This document shows, piece after piece, positions 32,425 to 39,497 of a stretch of DNA of 39,497 bases (the first letter of the stretch is position 1; each line of letters starts with the position of its first letter). The position numbers and the translations under genes were made by a program. The notes below the pieces were generated by a model. That model saw nothing but the letters and a program-made list of their open reading frames with translations. It was not told where the DNA came from and ran no database searches. Source of the DNA: JBGVMW01 sp045125095 (lineage in GTDB: Bacteria > Bacillota > Clostridia > Lachnospirales > Lachnospiraceae). The stretch covers positions 1-39,497 of the forward strand of contig JBGVMW010000263.1 of the NCBI GenBank assembly GCA_045125095.1, read 5' to 3'.

Positions 32425-33753
32425 ATGGATGAAATAATGGCTACAACAGAGTGTGAAGAATATGATTTGGTTGAAACTGAAATTGATTTAAGAAAGACAT
32501 ATGATTTTCCAAACGAGATAGTTATAAATAAACATAATGATGTTTTTCTTGTAATATATACTGAAGGAATTATGTGGCTAGTACTAGAAAATGAAAATGA
32601 AGTTGCTATCTTCAATTTATTAAAGCAGGGATTTAGTATAGAAGATGTTTTAGAAAGATACGATGAGGAGCTGGTAATTAAGGTGGTAACACAGATTGAA
32701 GCTAAAAGATTTTATGCCCCTATTAAAAATGAAAATAATGAAAAAAATATATACATTTATTTAACTAATAATTGTAATCAACGATGTAAGCATTGCTATA
32801 TGTATGCTGGTGAAATTGAAATTGAAGAGTTGAAACCAGAGGAATGGTTGAAAGTATTGAAAGATTTTAAAGATAATGGGGGGAATGGCGTTACTTTCAC
32901 AGGTGGTGAGCTGACAGTGTATAAGGAATTTGATAAGATTATCAAATATGCGCATGATATTGGTTTAGCTGTTACTGTATTAAGTAATGGAATTCTGTGG
33001 ACAAAAGAGAAAATTGATAATTTGCATGAGTATATTGATGAAATTCAGATAAGTATTGATGGATATGATAAAGATTCATATTTTTCTGTGAGACAATATG
33101 ATGGGTTTGATAAAGCAGTTGAATGTATTAAAAACTTTTATGATGTAGGAACAAAAGTTTCAATGGCAGTGACACCGCTTTATGATGACATTGAAGTATT
33201 TATTGAAAAGTTTGAAAGTTTTGCAAAGACATTTATGGATGAATATCCCCAAATTTTCATAAAATTAAATCTTGAATTAATTGAAGGAAGAGAAGTAAAA
33301 ACTACAAAAGAAGAGAACAGAGCATATAAACAAAAATTAAAACAACTTGTAGAACGTTTATATCCTGAGTATTATACGGAGACTTTTGTTTTAAATTATG
33401 AGAATCATATTATGAGAAGAAATTGTGGCTTTGGAGAAATAAGTATAGCTCCTAACGGAGATGTATTTTGGTGTAACAGAATTCATGAATTGAAAAGAGC
33501 TACAAATATTTTAGAAGTAGGCTTCAAAAGACTAATGGAAATATCTGAGGAGATAAAAAAAGATACCTCTGTTGATAATACAGCTGGATGTAAAGAGTGT
33601 GATATTAAATATATATGTGGTGGTGGATGTAGAATGAAATATAGTGGTATAAAAGAGGTGGATTCTCATGTTGGAGAATGGATTTATATGTGCGAGGATA
33701 AGAAGAGCATATATGATAAGATGATCCTTAGTAACGAATACTTCTATGAATAA
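32425..33753 (+). CDS. Radical SAM/SPASM peptide maturase
   Basis: 442 aa from ATG 32425, 9 nt after GGGAG; upstream in-frame starts lie in or before the terminator. The N-terminal 90 residues resemble a PqqD-like RiPP recognition element (IVINKHNDVFLVIYTEGIMW through LERYDEELVIKVV). The radical SAM cluster is C117-x3-C121-x2-C124 (CNQRCKHC), with FTGGELTVY (GGE motif) and ISIDGYD. A C-terminal SPASM domain has CGFGEIS..GDVFWC, CKECDIKYICGGGC and a last Cys in MCED. This class installs crosslinks or epimers in precursor peptides. It is the obvious partner of the 33-aa peptide. Confidence 0.9.
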   Translation: MDEIMATTECEEYDLVETEIDLRKTYDFPNEIVINKHNDVFLVIYTEGIMWLVLENENEVAIFNLLKQGFSIEDVLERYDEELVIKVVTQIEAKRFYAPIKNENNEKNIYIYLTNNCNQRCKHCYMYAGEIEIEELKPEEWLKVLKDFKDNGGNGVTFTGGELTVYKEFDKIIKYAHDIGLAVTVLSNGILWTKEKIDNLHEYIDEIQISIDGYDKDSYFSVRQYDGFDKAVECIKNFYDVGTKVSMAVTPLYDDIEVFIEKFESFAKTFMDEYPQIFIKLNLELIEGREVKTTKEENRAYKQKLKQLVERLYPEYYTETFVLNYENHIMRRNCGFGEISIAPNGDVFWCNRIHELKRATNILEVGFKRLMEISEEIKKDTSVDNTAGCKECDIKYICGGGCRMKYSGIKEVDSHVGEWIYMCEDKKSIYDKMILSNEYFYE

Positions 33754-33779
33754 TATAATGAAGAGGAGTGTATGTGCTG

Positions 33780-36236
33780 ATGTCTGATTTAATACTAAAT
33801 ATTAATTTTGATGAGAGTAGAAAAAAAGGTAAGATAGTTCTTGAAACATATGAAGGAACTATCCCAAAATTAAAAAGTAAGCAATATTCTGGGCAGTTAC
33901 GAAATGTAAATGTCAATGGACTTTCTGTTGTTAATAATCTTTCTGGTGTTGAGCTAGAAATGATAAAAAATTTTTTGAATAAAGATTTTAATATTCAAAT
34001 AAGTAAGTATCAGTACATGCTTTCTAATTCTTGTATTTATGAGTTAGAGATGTTGGTAAATATGGAATGTCTTTTTCAAAAAGAAAAAAAGAGTCCAATG
34101 TTTCAAGTGGAATATATTGAATATGGCTCTGAGAAAGAAAAAAAATATTATCTTTTAGATGGATTGAAAATATGCGGAGAAAAGACAGGTTTATTTGTCG
34201 TTGTTGATTGTGATAAAATTAATGATAGAGTGCAGCAAATAGTACCTAAGGCTTATATTGATATAAAAAAGGAAAAATGTCCTCTTATATTGATATTTGA
34301 TTATGATAATTACTTGATTAATTATGAAGATAAGGAGAGGATAATTGAGGGTGATAACAAGTATCGTAATTATGGTTTTGAAGAGCAGATATTAAATATT
34401 GTCAAATCATGTGGTTGGGAGTATCACAAGGCGGAAGGTTTCGTTTATTCGGGAAAAGTTCTGCAGAATGATGTTGAAGAGCTTATTCTAAATGGAATCA
34501 CAGTATTTACCAATAATGATAAAGAAATATTATCTGCAGATTTTTCAGATGTACACGTATCTTATAACATAGATTGGTTTGAAATAAAGGGAAGTGTAAA
34601 GATAGATGGTCAAAGTATTGATATTTCTGAATTAATTGATTTTAGAAAGAAAAAAGAAAATTGGGTTGAAATAAATGGAAAAGTGATATTTATACCTAAA
34701 GTATTTGATAGGAAGTTAATTAAAAAAGATAAGAAAAGTGAAATACTTAAGATTGAAAAAAAATATTTGGCTAGTGCTATAGAAATAGCATACGGATTGG
34801 GGAAAAGTTCTGTTAGTGGATTGGAGAATTTTGTTGGATATGAAAACATTCATTTGAATCTAGATAGTCATATTAATGTACTATTAAGACCATATCAAAT
34901 CATAGGTGTTAAATGGTTGTTATCATTGAGGAGAAATGGATTTGGTGGATGTTTAGCAGATGATATGGGATTAGGAAAAACGCTTCAAATAATTGCGTAC
35001 TTGTCGGATGCTAGTATGAATAATACTGTTAATTTGATTATTGTTCCTAAAACATTATTGTTGAACTGGAAATATGAATTTGATAAATTTTTACCAGAAA
35101 CCTCCTTATATATTTATCATGGTGTTAATAGAGAATTTGAGTGTATAAAAAGTAAGAAAGTTATTCTAACAACATTTGGAACAATAATGAATGATATAGA
35201 GTTATTTAATGATTTGAAGTTTGATAATTTGATAATTGATGAAGCTCAATATATTAAAAATTCTAAAACGAAGGTATATTGTGCAATTAAAAGGCTCGAT
35301 GCTGAGACGAAATTAATAATGACAGGAACGCCAGTTGAGAATAATATAAAGGAATACTGGGGATTGATGAGATTGATAAATCCAGATGTATTAGATAATT
35401 TTACAGTCTTAAGTAAGGATTTGACTCCTGAAGAAATTGTTAATAAAATTAGAAGAATGACAGCTCCATTTTTATTAAGAAGAATGAAAGCGGATGTATT
35501 GAAGGATTTGCCAATTAAGCAAGAACAGATTTTATATTGTAAAATGGAAACAGAACAACAGGATTTATATAATAAAATGCTAGAAAGTATAAGATATGAG
35601 ATAACAAGAAAAAATGATAGATTTGAAATGAAATCTAATAGCATTATGTTAAATGGATTGCTTTATTTACAAGAAATTTGTTGTCATCCAACATTGCTTA
35701 ATAAAGAATATAATTTTAATAAGTGTGCTAGTTCAGTAAAATTGGAATTATTGATGAATTTATTGGAGAGCCTTTATGAAGCGGGACATAAGGTGGTTGT
35801 ATTTAGCCGTTTTACTAAGATGTTAAAGATAATTGAGAAAAGAGTAATTAGTGATCACTTTAATTGTTTTTATCTTGATGGAAAAACCAATAATAGAATA
35901 GATGTGGTAGAACAATTTGAAAGTAGTCAAAATGGTATATTTCTAATTAGTCTTAAAGCTGGTGGAACAGGAATTAATTTAGTGTCTGCAGATACAGCCA
36001 TTATTTATGATCCGTGGTGGAATCCTGCAATAGAAAAACAAGCTGAAGATAGAATTTATAGAATAGGACAAAAAAATAATGTCATGATATATAGGCTGAT
36101 TACAAAGGATACTATAGAAGAAAAAATTCAAAAACTGCAAGGTGAAAAGAAGGATTTGTATTCTAAGGTTTTAGATGGTCATGAAATGCCGGTATCTATA
36201 ACAGCAGAAGTCATGGAAAAACTAATTTTGGATTAG
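33780..36236 (+). CDS. SNF2-family DEAD/DEAH helicase-like ATPase
   Basis: 818 aa from ATG 33780 (GAGGAG upstream; GTG 33774 is also possible). The N-terminal 360 residues are unassigned, with a region resembling bacterial SNF2-associated domains. The SNF2 core has DDMGLGKT (about 394), IIDEAQ (487), MTGTPVENN, FLLRRMKADVL, VVFSRFTKML, SLKAGGTGINL and DRIYRIGQ. SNF2 ATPases translocate on dsDNA to remodel protein-DNA complexes. It starts 26 nt after the maturase stop and shares its low GC content, suggesting a joint transcript. Its presence beside a RiPP cassette is unusual. Confidence 0.9.
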   Translation: MSDLILNINFDESRKKGKIVLETYEGTIPKLKSKQYSGQLRNVNVNGLSVVNNLSGVELEMIKNFLNKDFNIQISKYQYMLSNSCIYELEMLVNMECLFQKEKKSPMFQVEYIEYGSEKEKKYYLLDGLKICGEKTGLFVVVDCDKINDRVQQIVPKAYIDIKKEKCPLILIFDYDNYLINYEDKERIIEGDNKYRNYGFEEQILNIVKSCGWEYHKAEGFVYSGKVLQNDVEELILNGITVFTNNDKEILSADFSDVHVSYNIDWFEIKGSVKIDGQSIDISELIDFRKKKENWVEINGKVIFIPKVFDRKLIKKDKKSEILKIEKKYLASAIEIAYGLGKSSVSGLENFVGYENIHLNLDSHINVLLRPYQIIGVKWLLSLRRNGFGGCLADDMGLGKTLQIIAYLSDASMNNTVNLIIVPKTLLLNWKYEFDKFLPETSLYIYHGVNREFECIKSKKVILTTFGTIMNDIELFNDLKFDNLIIDEAQYIKNSKTKVYCAIKRLDAETKLIMTGTPVENNIKEYWGLMRLINPDVLDNFTVLSKDLTPEEIVNKIRRMTAPFLLRRMKADVLKDLPIKQEQILYCKMETEQQDLYNKMLESIRYEITRKNDRFEMKSNSIMLNGLLYLQEICCHPTLLNKEYNFNKCASSVKLELLMNLLESLYEAGHKVVVFSRFTKMLKIIEKRVISDHFNCFYLDGKTNNRIDVVEQFESSQNGIFLISLKAGGTGINLVSADTAIIYDPWWNPAIEKQAEDRIYRIGQKNNVMIYRLITKDTIEEKIQKLQGEKKDLYSKVLDGHEMPVSITAEVMEKLILD

Positions 36237-36439
36237 GTATAGGAGGATGAAAGTAAAGAAAAAACAGTTTTGTGGAGAGTTGGCATTTGCTCTATAAAAG
36301 CAAAAATAGAAAAGAAGGAACGAATATCACATTAAAAAAAGCTTGAAAAGAAAAGTATATAAAGGTTATAACCTAGACAATACAGAATTGATAATTATAA
36401 AAGTGGCACCATGAAGTCGCTTTTAGAAAGGAACAACAT

Positions 36440-37273
36440 ATGCTGCCAGATAATAATGATTATAAAGATTTGATAGAAGAAATAAAAAGTAAGGTTCGGG
36501 AAGCTCAGTATAGAGCTATGGTTAAAGCAAATGGCGAAATGATTCAGTTATATTGGAGCATCGGAAAAGAATTGAATGAGCAAGTGAAATATGGCAATGC
36601 ATTTATTGATACACTTGCTAAGGAAATTAAGCTGGATTCGCCAAATGTAAAAGGATTTTCAGCAAGAAATCTTCGATATATGAAGAAATTTGCAAAAGAA
36701 ATAACGGATATAAACTTTTTGCAGACGGTGTCTGCAAAATTGACGTGGTCTCATAATCTTGTTCTTTTGGAAAAATTGCACAATATGGACGAGAGATATT
36801 GGTATGGTTGGAAAACTATTGAAAATGCATGGTCTGTTGATGTGCTTGAATTGCAAATTGCAGGAAAGCTTATGGATAGGCAGAATAATCTCAATAAAGT
36901 GCAAAATTTTGAGCAAAGACTACCGAAGGCACAGAGTGAGCTGGCAATTCAGACAATGAAAGATCCATATATTTTTGATTTTGTCGAAGTACGAGAAGGA
37001 ATGATTGAGCGAGATGTAGAAAATGAATTGATAAATCACATTACGAACTTTTTGTTGGAGATGGGTTCTGGATTTGCTTATATGGGGCATCAGAAATTGC
37101 TTAAAGTGGAAGATGAAGAGTTTTTTCCTGACCTTTTGTTTTATAATACAATCCTTCATTGTTATGTAGTAATTGAATTGAAAATGAAAAAATTTAAGCC
37201 AGAATATGCAAAAATATGGTTATATAGGAATATTAAAAGTAATGCATATAGATTAGACTATGAGAATATTTGA
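36440..37273 (+). pseudogene. DUF1016 (YhcG-type) PD-(D/E)XK nuclease, C-terminally truncated
   Basis: 277 aa. The N-terminal DUF1016_N helical domain is complete (DLIEEIKSKVREAQYRAM, TWSHNLVLLEKL). The nuclease domain has FFPDLLFYN (Asp) and VVIELKMKKFKPEYA (ExK), then departs from the family into an unrelated 20-residue tail and stops. Complete members continue another 60-100 residues with a conserved MNFYL-type region. The break follows the catalytic strand, so the fold is probably incomplete. A palindrome AGGTTATAACCT (36363-36374) lies upstream; GAAAGGAAC precedes the ATG. The gap 36237-36439 has no other gene. Confidence 0.65.
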
Positions 37274-37282
37274 GTGATGATT

Positions 37283-37291
37283 TGATATAAT
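37283..37291 (+). promoter_or_regulatory. Extended -10 promoter of the DGQHR gene pair
   Basis: TG-A-TATAAT (TATAAT 37286-37291) lies 45 nt before the DGQHR ATG; no strong -35 is seen, as is normal for extended -10 promoters. Confidence 0.5.
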
Positions 37292-37335
37292 ATGTATGTG
37301 ATGGATTAAAATTTAAGATTTAGTGAGGTAATAAT

Positions 37336-38385
37336 ATGCAGGTTAAGAAAGTAGCTGAGCAATATATAGAAATGCAAATGGAAATGATTAAAATATATAC
37401 ATTTCCAATGCGAGTAGAAGATTTAGTAAAAATAAGTTATGTTGCTGTAAGAGGAAGAGATGAGGAAGAAGGTGCGGTTCAGAGAGTACTTAACAGAAAA
37501 AGAATAGCTTCTATCAAACAGTATATTTTAGATGGAAATATGTTTGTAAATACATTTATAATAAATTGGAATGACGCTAATTACAAACCAGAATTTCTTG
37601 ATGGAAAAATAGAAGTTCCATTGGTAGATAGTGTAGCCCAATTACTTGATGGACAACATCGTTTAGAAGGTTTGAAAGAGGCGATGAAAGCAAATCAAAG
37701 TATAGGCAAAAAAAAGATTTTAGTTTCAATGGTTATAGGTTTAGGAACCAAAGAAGCAGCCAAAATATTTATTAATATCAATTCAGAACAAAAACCTGTG
37801 CCAAAAAGTTTGATATTTGATTTATATGGTGTAACTGATGATGATAAGAATTTCGCAATTACACGTTCTGATGATATAGCAAAAGAATTGAATGAAAATG
37901 TTGATTCACCATATTACAACTTAATCAAATATCCAGGGAATCCAAGGGGAAAAGGGAAAATTGATTTATCGACCGTTGTTTCAACTTTAAAGAAATATGT
38001 GGATTTTGATGGAAAATTCGCAGATAAAAATATTAAGGATCTTAGTTTTCAATCTCAAATAGTCATTAATTATTTTAGTGCGCTTAAGTGGCATTGGGAT
38101 AAAGAGGAACTTTGGGGAAATTCTACCCAAAATGTATTTTTTAAAGCTGCAGGATTTGTAGCAGCATTAGAATTCTTCTTCGAATATATTTTTCCTAAGT
38201 GTATTGAAAAGAAGAGTTTTAAATTGGAATATTTAATATCATTGTTTGATTTTTCAGAAGTGACCTTAATAACTAATAATGAAATAAAAGGAACCGATGG
38301 AAAATCTGCAAGAAAAATGATAATGGATAATTTAAAGGAAGGATTAAAAACAGAAGCACCAAAAGAAGACGAATATGAGTATTAA
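37336..38385 (+). CDS. DGQHR-domain (DndB-like) protein
   Basis: A 349-aa protein with the signature QLLDGQHRLEGL (about 95-107) and FININSEQKPVPKS, the ParB/DGQHR fold shared with DndB of phosphorothioation systems and other defence proteins. AMPs of the family often act as NTP-dependent DNA-binding regulators; that function is not proven here. No dnd modification genes are present in the window. The 3' end overlaps the next gene by 11 nt, so the two form a pair. TGAGGTAATAAT precedes the ATG, a modest ribosome site. Confidence 0.8.
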   Translation: MQVKKVAEQYIEMQMEMIKIYTFPMRVEDLVKISYVAVRGRDEEEGAVQRVLNRKRIASIKQYILDGNMFVNTFIINWNDANYKPEFLDGKIEVPLVDSVAQLLDGQHRLEGLKEAMKANQSIGKKKILVSMVIGLGTKEAAKIFININSEQKPVPKSLIFDLYGVTDDDKNFAITRSDDIAKELNENVDSPYYNLIKYPGNPRGKGKIDLSTVVSTLKKYVDFDGKFADKNIKDLSFQSQIVINYFSALKWHWDKEELWGNSTQNVFFKAAGFVAALEFFFEYIFPKCIEKKSFKLEYLISLFDFSEVTLITNNEIKGTDGKSARKMIMDNLKEGLKTEAPKEDEYEY

Positions 38386-39187
38386 TAAAAGCGGAAGTCA
38401 GTTATATTTTGAAGGAATGTTTACGGGGAGCAGCGGTGTTCCGTTTCGTCAAATTCCAAAAACACAGTATGTGCAAACATCGCTTACCAAGCAACAAGCT
38501 GATGATATTAAACGATTGCTGGAAGAGGAAATAGCATCCTATTATTATAAAGCTTTATTAAGCTATATGGAAAGTATTCCGGCATTGAACAATAAACTAT
38601 TCTCTTGGGCAACAGTCCGATTGTACTATTCAGTATTTTACTCTATTAAGGCTTATTTGGCATGTAATAACGTAGCTATTTTGCGTGCGGAAAGAAAGTT
38701 GTTTTATGTCAAAGCAAAGGAAAATGAATTTATTAAAAGATGTGATGATACGACAGATCATAAAGGAACGATTTTAACACTGTGCAAACTGTTTAAAAAT
38801 AGTGATATGTTATTGTCAAATAATATTGATGGTATAGATGTTTATCAATGGATGATGAAGAGAAGAGAGGATGTGAATTATAAAGATATAGATTTTCATG
38901 ATCCAAATGCACCTGATTTTTGGAGTAATTTAAATAATGAAATTGAACAACACGGAATTAGGGCGGTAGTAGATAAAATGGTAAATGATAATTGGTTATA
39001 TTGTTTTCAAAGTGAATATGCCGTATTAGGAGTGCCAACAAAACGTCTTGCATTAACTGTGGACGAAATACATAAACTTGGAAAAATAGTTAATATTCCT
39101 AGTGAGAAGAAAGAGTTAATTGATAGTATGTCAAGTATATTATCAGAAAATAGCATTCAAGCATTAGAGCTATGGAAACATAGTTGA
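38375..39187 (+). CDS. HEPN-like partner of the DGQHR protein
   Basis: A 270-aa helical protein starting at ATG 38375, overlapping the DGQHR gene by 11 nt. ATVRLYYSVFYSIKAYLA (about 78-95) matches the first helix pair of HEPN proteins (RxYYaxFxxAxAxL), and MMKRREDVNY (about 168-177) resembles the helix carrying the conserved Arg. A canonical RX4-6H is not evident, so it may be a non-catalytic or divergent HEPN. It is the last cargo gene, about 30 nt from the right arm-type repeat. A two-gene DGQHR/HEPN-like defence unit is plausible. Confidence 0.6.
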   Translation: MSINKSGSQLYFEGMFTGSSGVPFRQIPKTQYVQTSLTKQQADDIKRLLEEEIASYYYKALLSYMESIPALNNKLFSWATVRLYYSVFYSIKAYLACNNVAILRAERKLFYVKAKENEFIKRCDDTTDHKGTILTLCKLFKNSDMLLSNNIDGIDVYQWMMKRREDVNYKDIDFHDPNAPDFWSNLNNEIEQHGIRAVVDKMVNDNWLYCFQSEYAVLGVPTKRLALTVDEIHKLGKIVNIPSEKKELIDSMSSILSENSIQALELWKHS

Positions 39188-39217
39188 AATAAATATAGAA
39201 ATATGGTAGATTATCTA

Positions 39218-39316
39218 TGGCAACACTTTGGCAACAGAAAATCAGTGAGCCAAAATAAATTATGCAAATGAAGTAAAATCTCGGCAGTTTTTAGATGAAA
39301 CCTAAACGAAAAAGCT
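39218..39316 (+). other. Candidate right attachment region (attR)
   Basis: Arm-type repeats TGGCAAC-AC-TTTGGCAACA (39218-39236) mirror those at the left end in the same orientation. The core candidate CGAAAAAGCT lies at 39307-39316. Left and right distances from arm to core differ (39 and 70 nt), as is common for asymmetric attachment sites. Confidence 0.45.
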
Positions 39317-39480
39317 TAAGTTTAGGCGGCAACTTACCGAGTTCGAATAAATGGATATATCTTCGGGTAACCACCCATATCGTGAAAAGGCAATGAGTGG
39401 AAGCACGAAAAATTAAATAAAAAAGATTTAGCAAGAGACCTTGTAGAAGTGTAAAAGCACTTTCTATGGGGTCTTTTTTA
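39301..39480 (+). ncRNA. Structured RNA ending in an intrinsic terminator
   Basis: Helices visible in order: CCTAAAC with GTTTAGG (39301-39327); GATAT with ATATC enclosing GGGT/ACCC (39352-39381); CGTG with CACG (39382-39408); then a terminator, AGACC...GGTCT with TAGAAGTG/CACTTTCTA inside (39436-39474) and six Ts (39474-39479). No ORF is credible on the + strand. It may be a host small RNA that serves as the integration target. I do not recognise an Rfam family. Confidence 0.45.
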
Positions 39481-39497
39481 ATGTAAAAGACTTGAAA

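Larger units (their letters stand above)
23939..39316 (+). mobile_element. Integrated mobilizable element with RiPP and defence-like cargo
   Basis: The boundaries are inferred. CGAAAAAGCT occurs at 23939-23948 and 39307-39316 as a candidate attachment core. Just inside lie matching arm-type repeats TGGCAACnnTTTGGCAACA at 23987-24005 and 39218-39236. Between them are, in order, an XRE repressor, excisionase, tyrosine integrase, MobC-like protein, RepA-like ATPase, origin-type repeats, relaxase and TnpV, and then cargo genes. No type IV secretion genes are present, so it would be mobilized by a helper rather than self-transmit. Confidence 0.6.

Overview
The window is AT-rich, with strong GGAGG-type ribosome binding sites, frequent TTG/GTG starts and accessory genes of the kind seen in gut Clostridia. 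The tyrosine integrase, TnpV, DUF5348-like protein and XRE repressor all resemble Lachnospiraceae mobile-element genes, so a Lachnospiraceae-type Firmicute is the most likely host (inference from gene families; no 16S or housekeeping gene is present). Nearly everything here is accessory: defence-like operons, structured RNAs and an integrated mobilizable element.

Region 1 (1-15.8 kb) is a large defence-type locus. A small HTH protein and two WYL-domain regulators precede a tight eight-gene operon: a duplicated zinc-ribbon protein, a TerY-like VWA protein, a PP2C phosphatase, a Ser/Thr kinase with zinc ribbon, a UPF1-like SF1 helicase, a winged-helix protein ending in a HEPN-like motif, a McrB-like AAA+ ATPase with a long coiled coil, and a zinc-ribbon partner in the McrC position. 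A strong terminator closes it. The VWA/PP2C/kinase trio is the known TerY-P triad. Its fusion to a helicase, a HEPN candidate and a McrBC-like pair looks like a composite, phospho-regulated nucleic-acid-targeting system.

Region 2 (15.8-23.9 kb) holds small zinc-ribbon genes, one possibly split by a -1 frameshift, and a heavily structured RNA of about 400 nt with its own promoter, upstream of a small peptide ORF and an HTH gene. Next come a large P-loop (GTPase-like) protein gene, a leader with an attenuator-like hairpin before a mini zinc-ribbon gene, a sigma-factor-like protein behind competing inverted repeats, an RHH-like protein under a palindromic operator, and a membrane/zinc-ribbon protein.

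Region 3 (about 23.94-39.32 kb) is best read as one integrated mobilizable element. It has paired TGGCAAC arm-type repeats near both ends and a 10-bp direct repeat outside them. The left part is the machinery: XRE repressor, excisionase, integrase, MobC-like protein, RepA-like ATPase, iteron-like arrays, an oriT candidate, relaxase and TnpV. The right part is cargo: an M42 peptidase, a 33-aa RiPP-type precursor under a perfect consensus promoter, a radical SAM/SPASM maturase and a SNF2 helicase; then a truncated DUF1016 nuclease gene and a DGQHR/HEPN-like pair. The window ends with a structured, terminator-ended RNA at the probable right junction.
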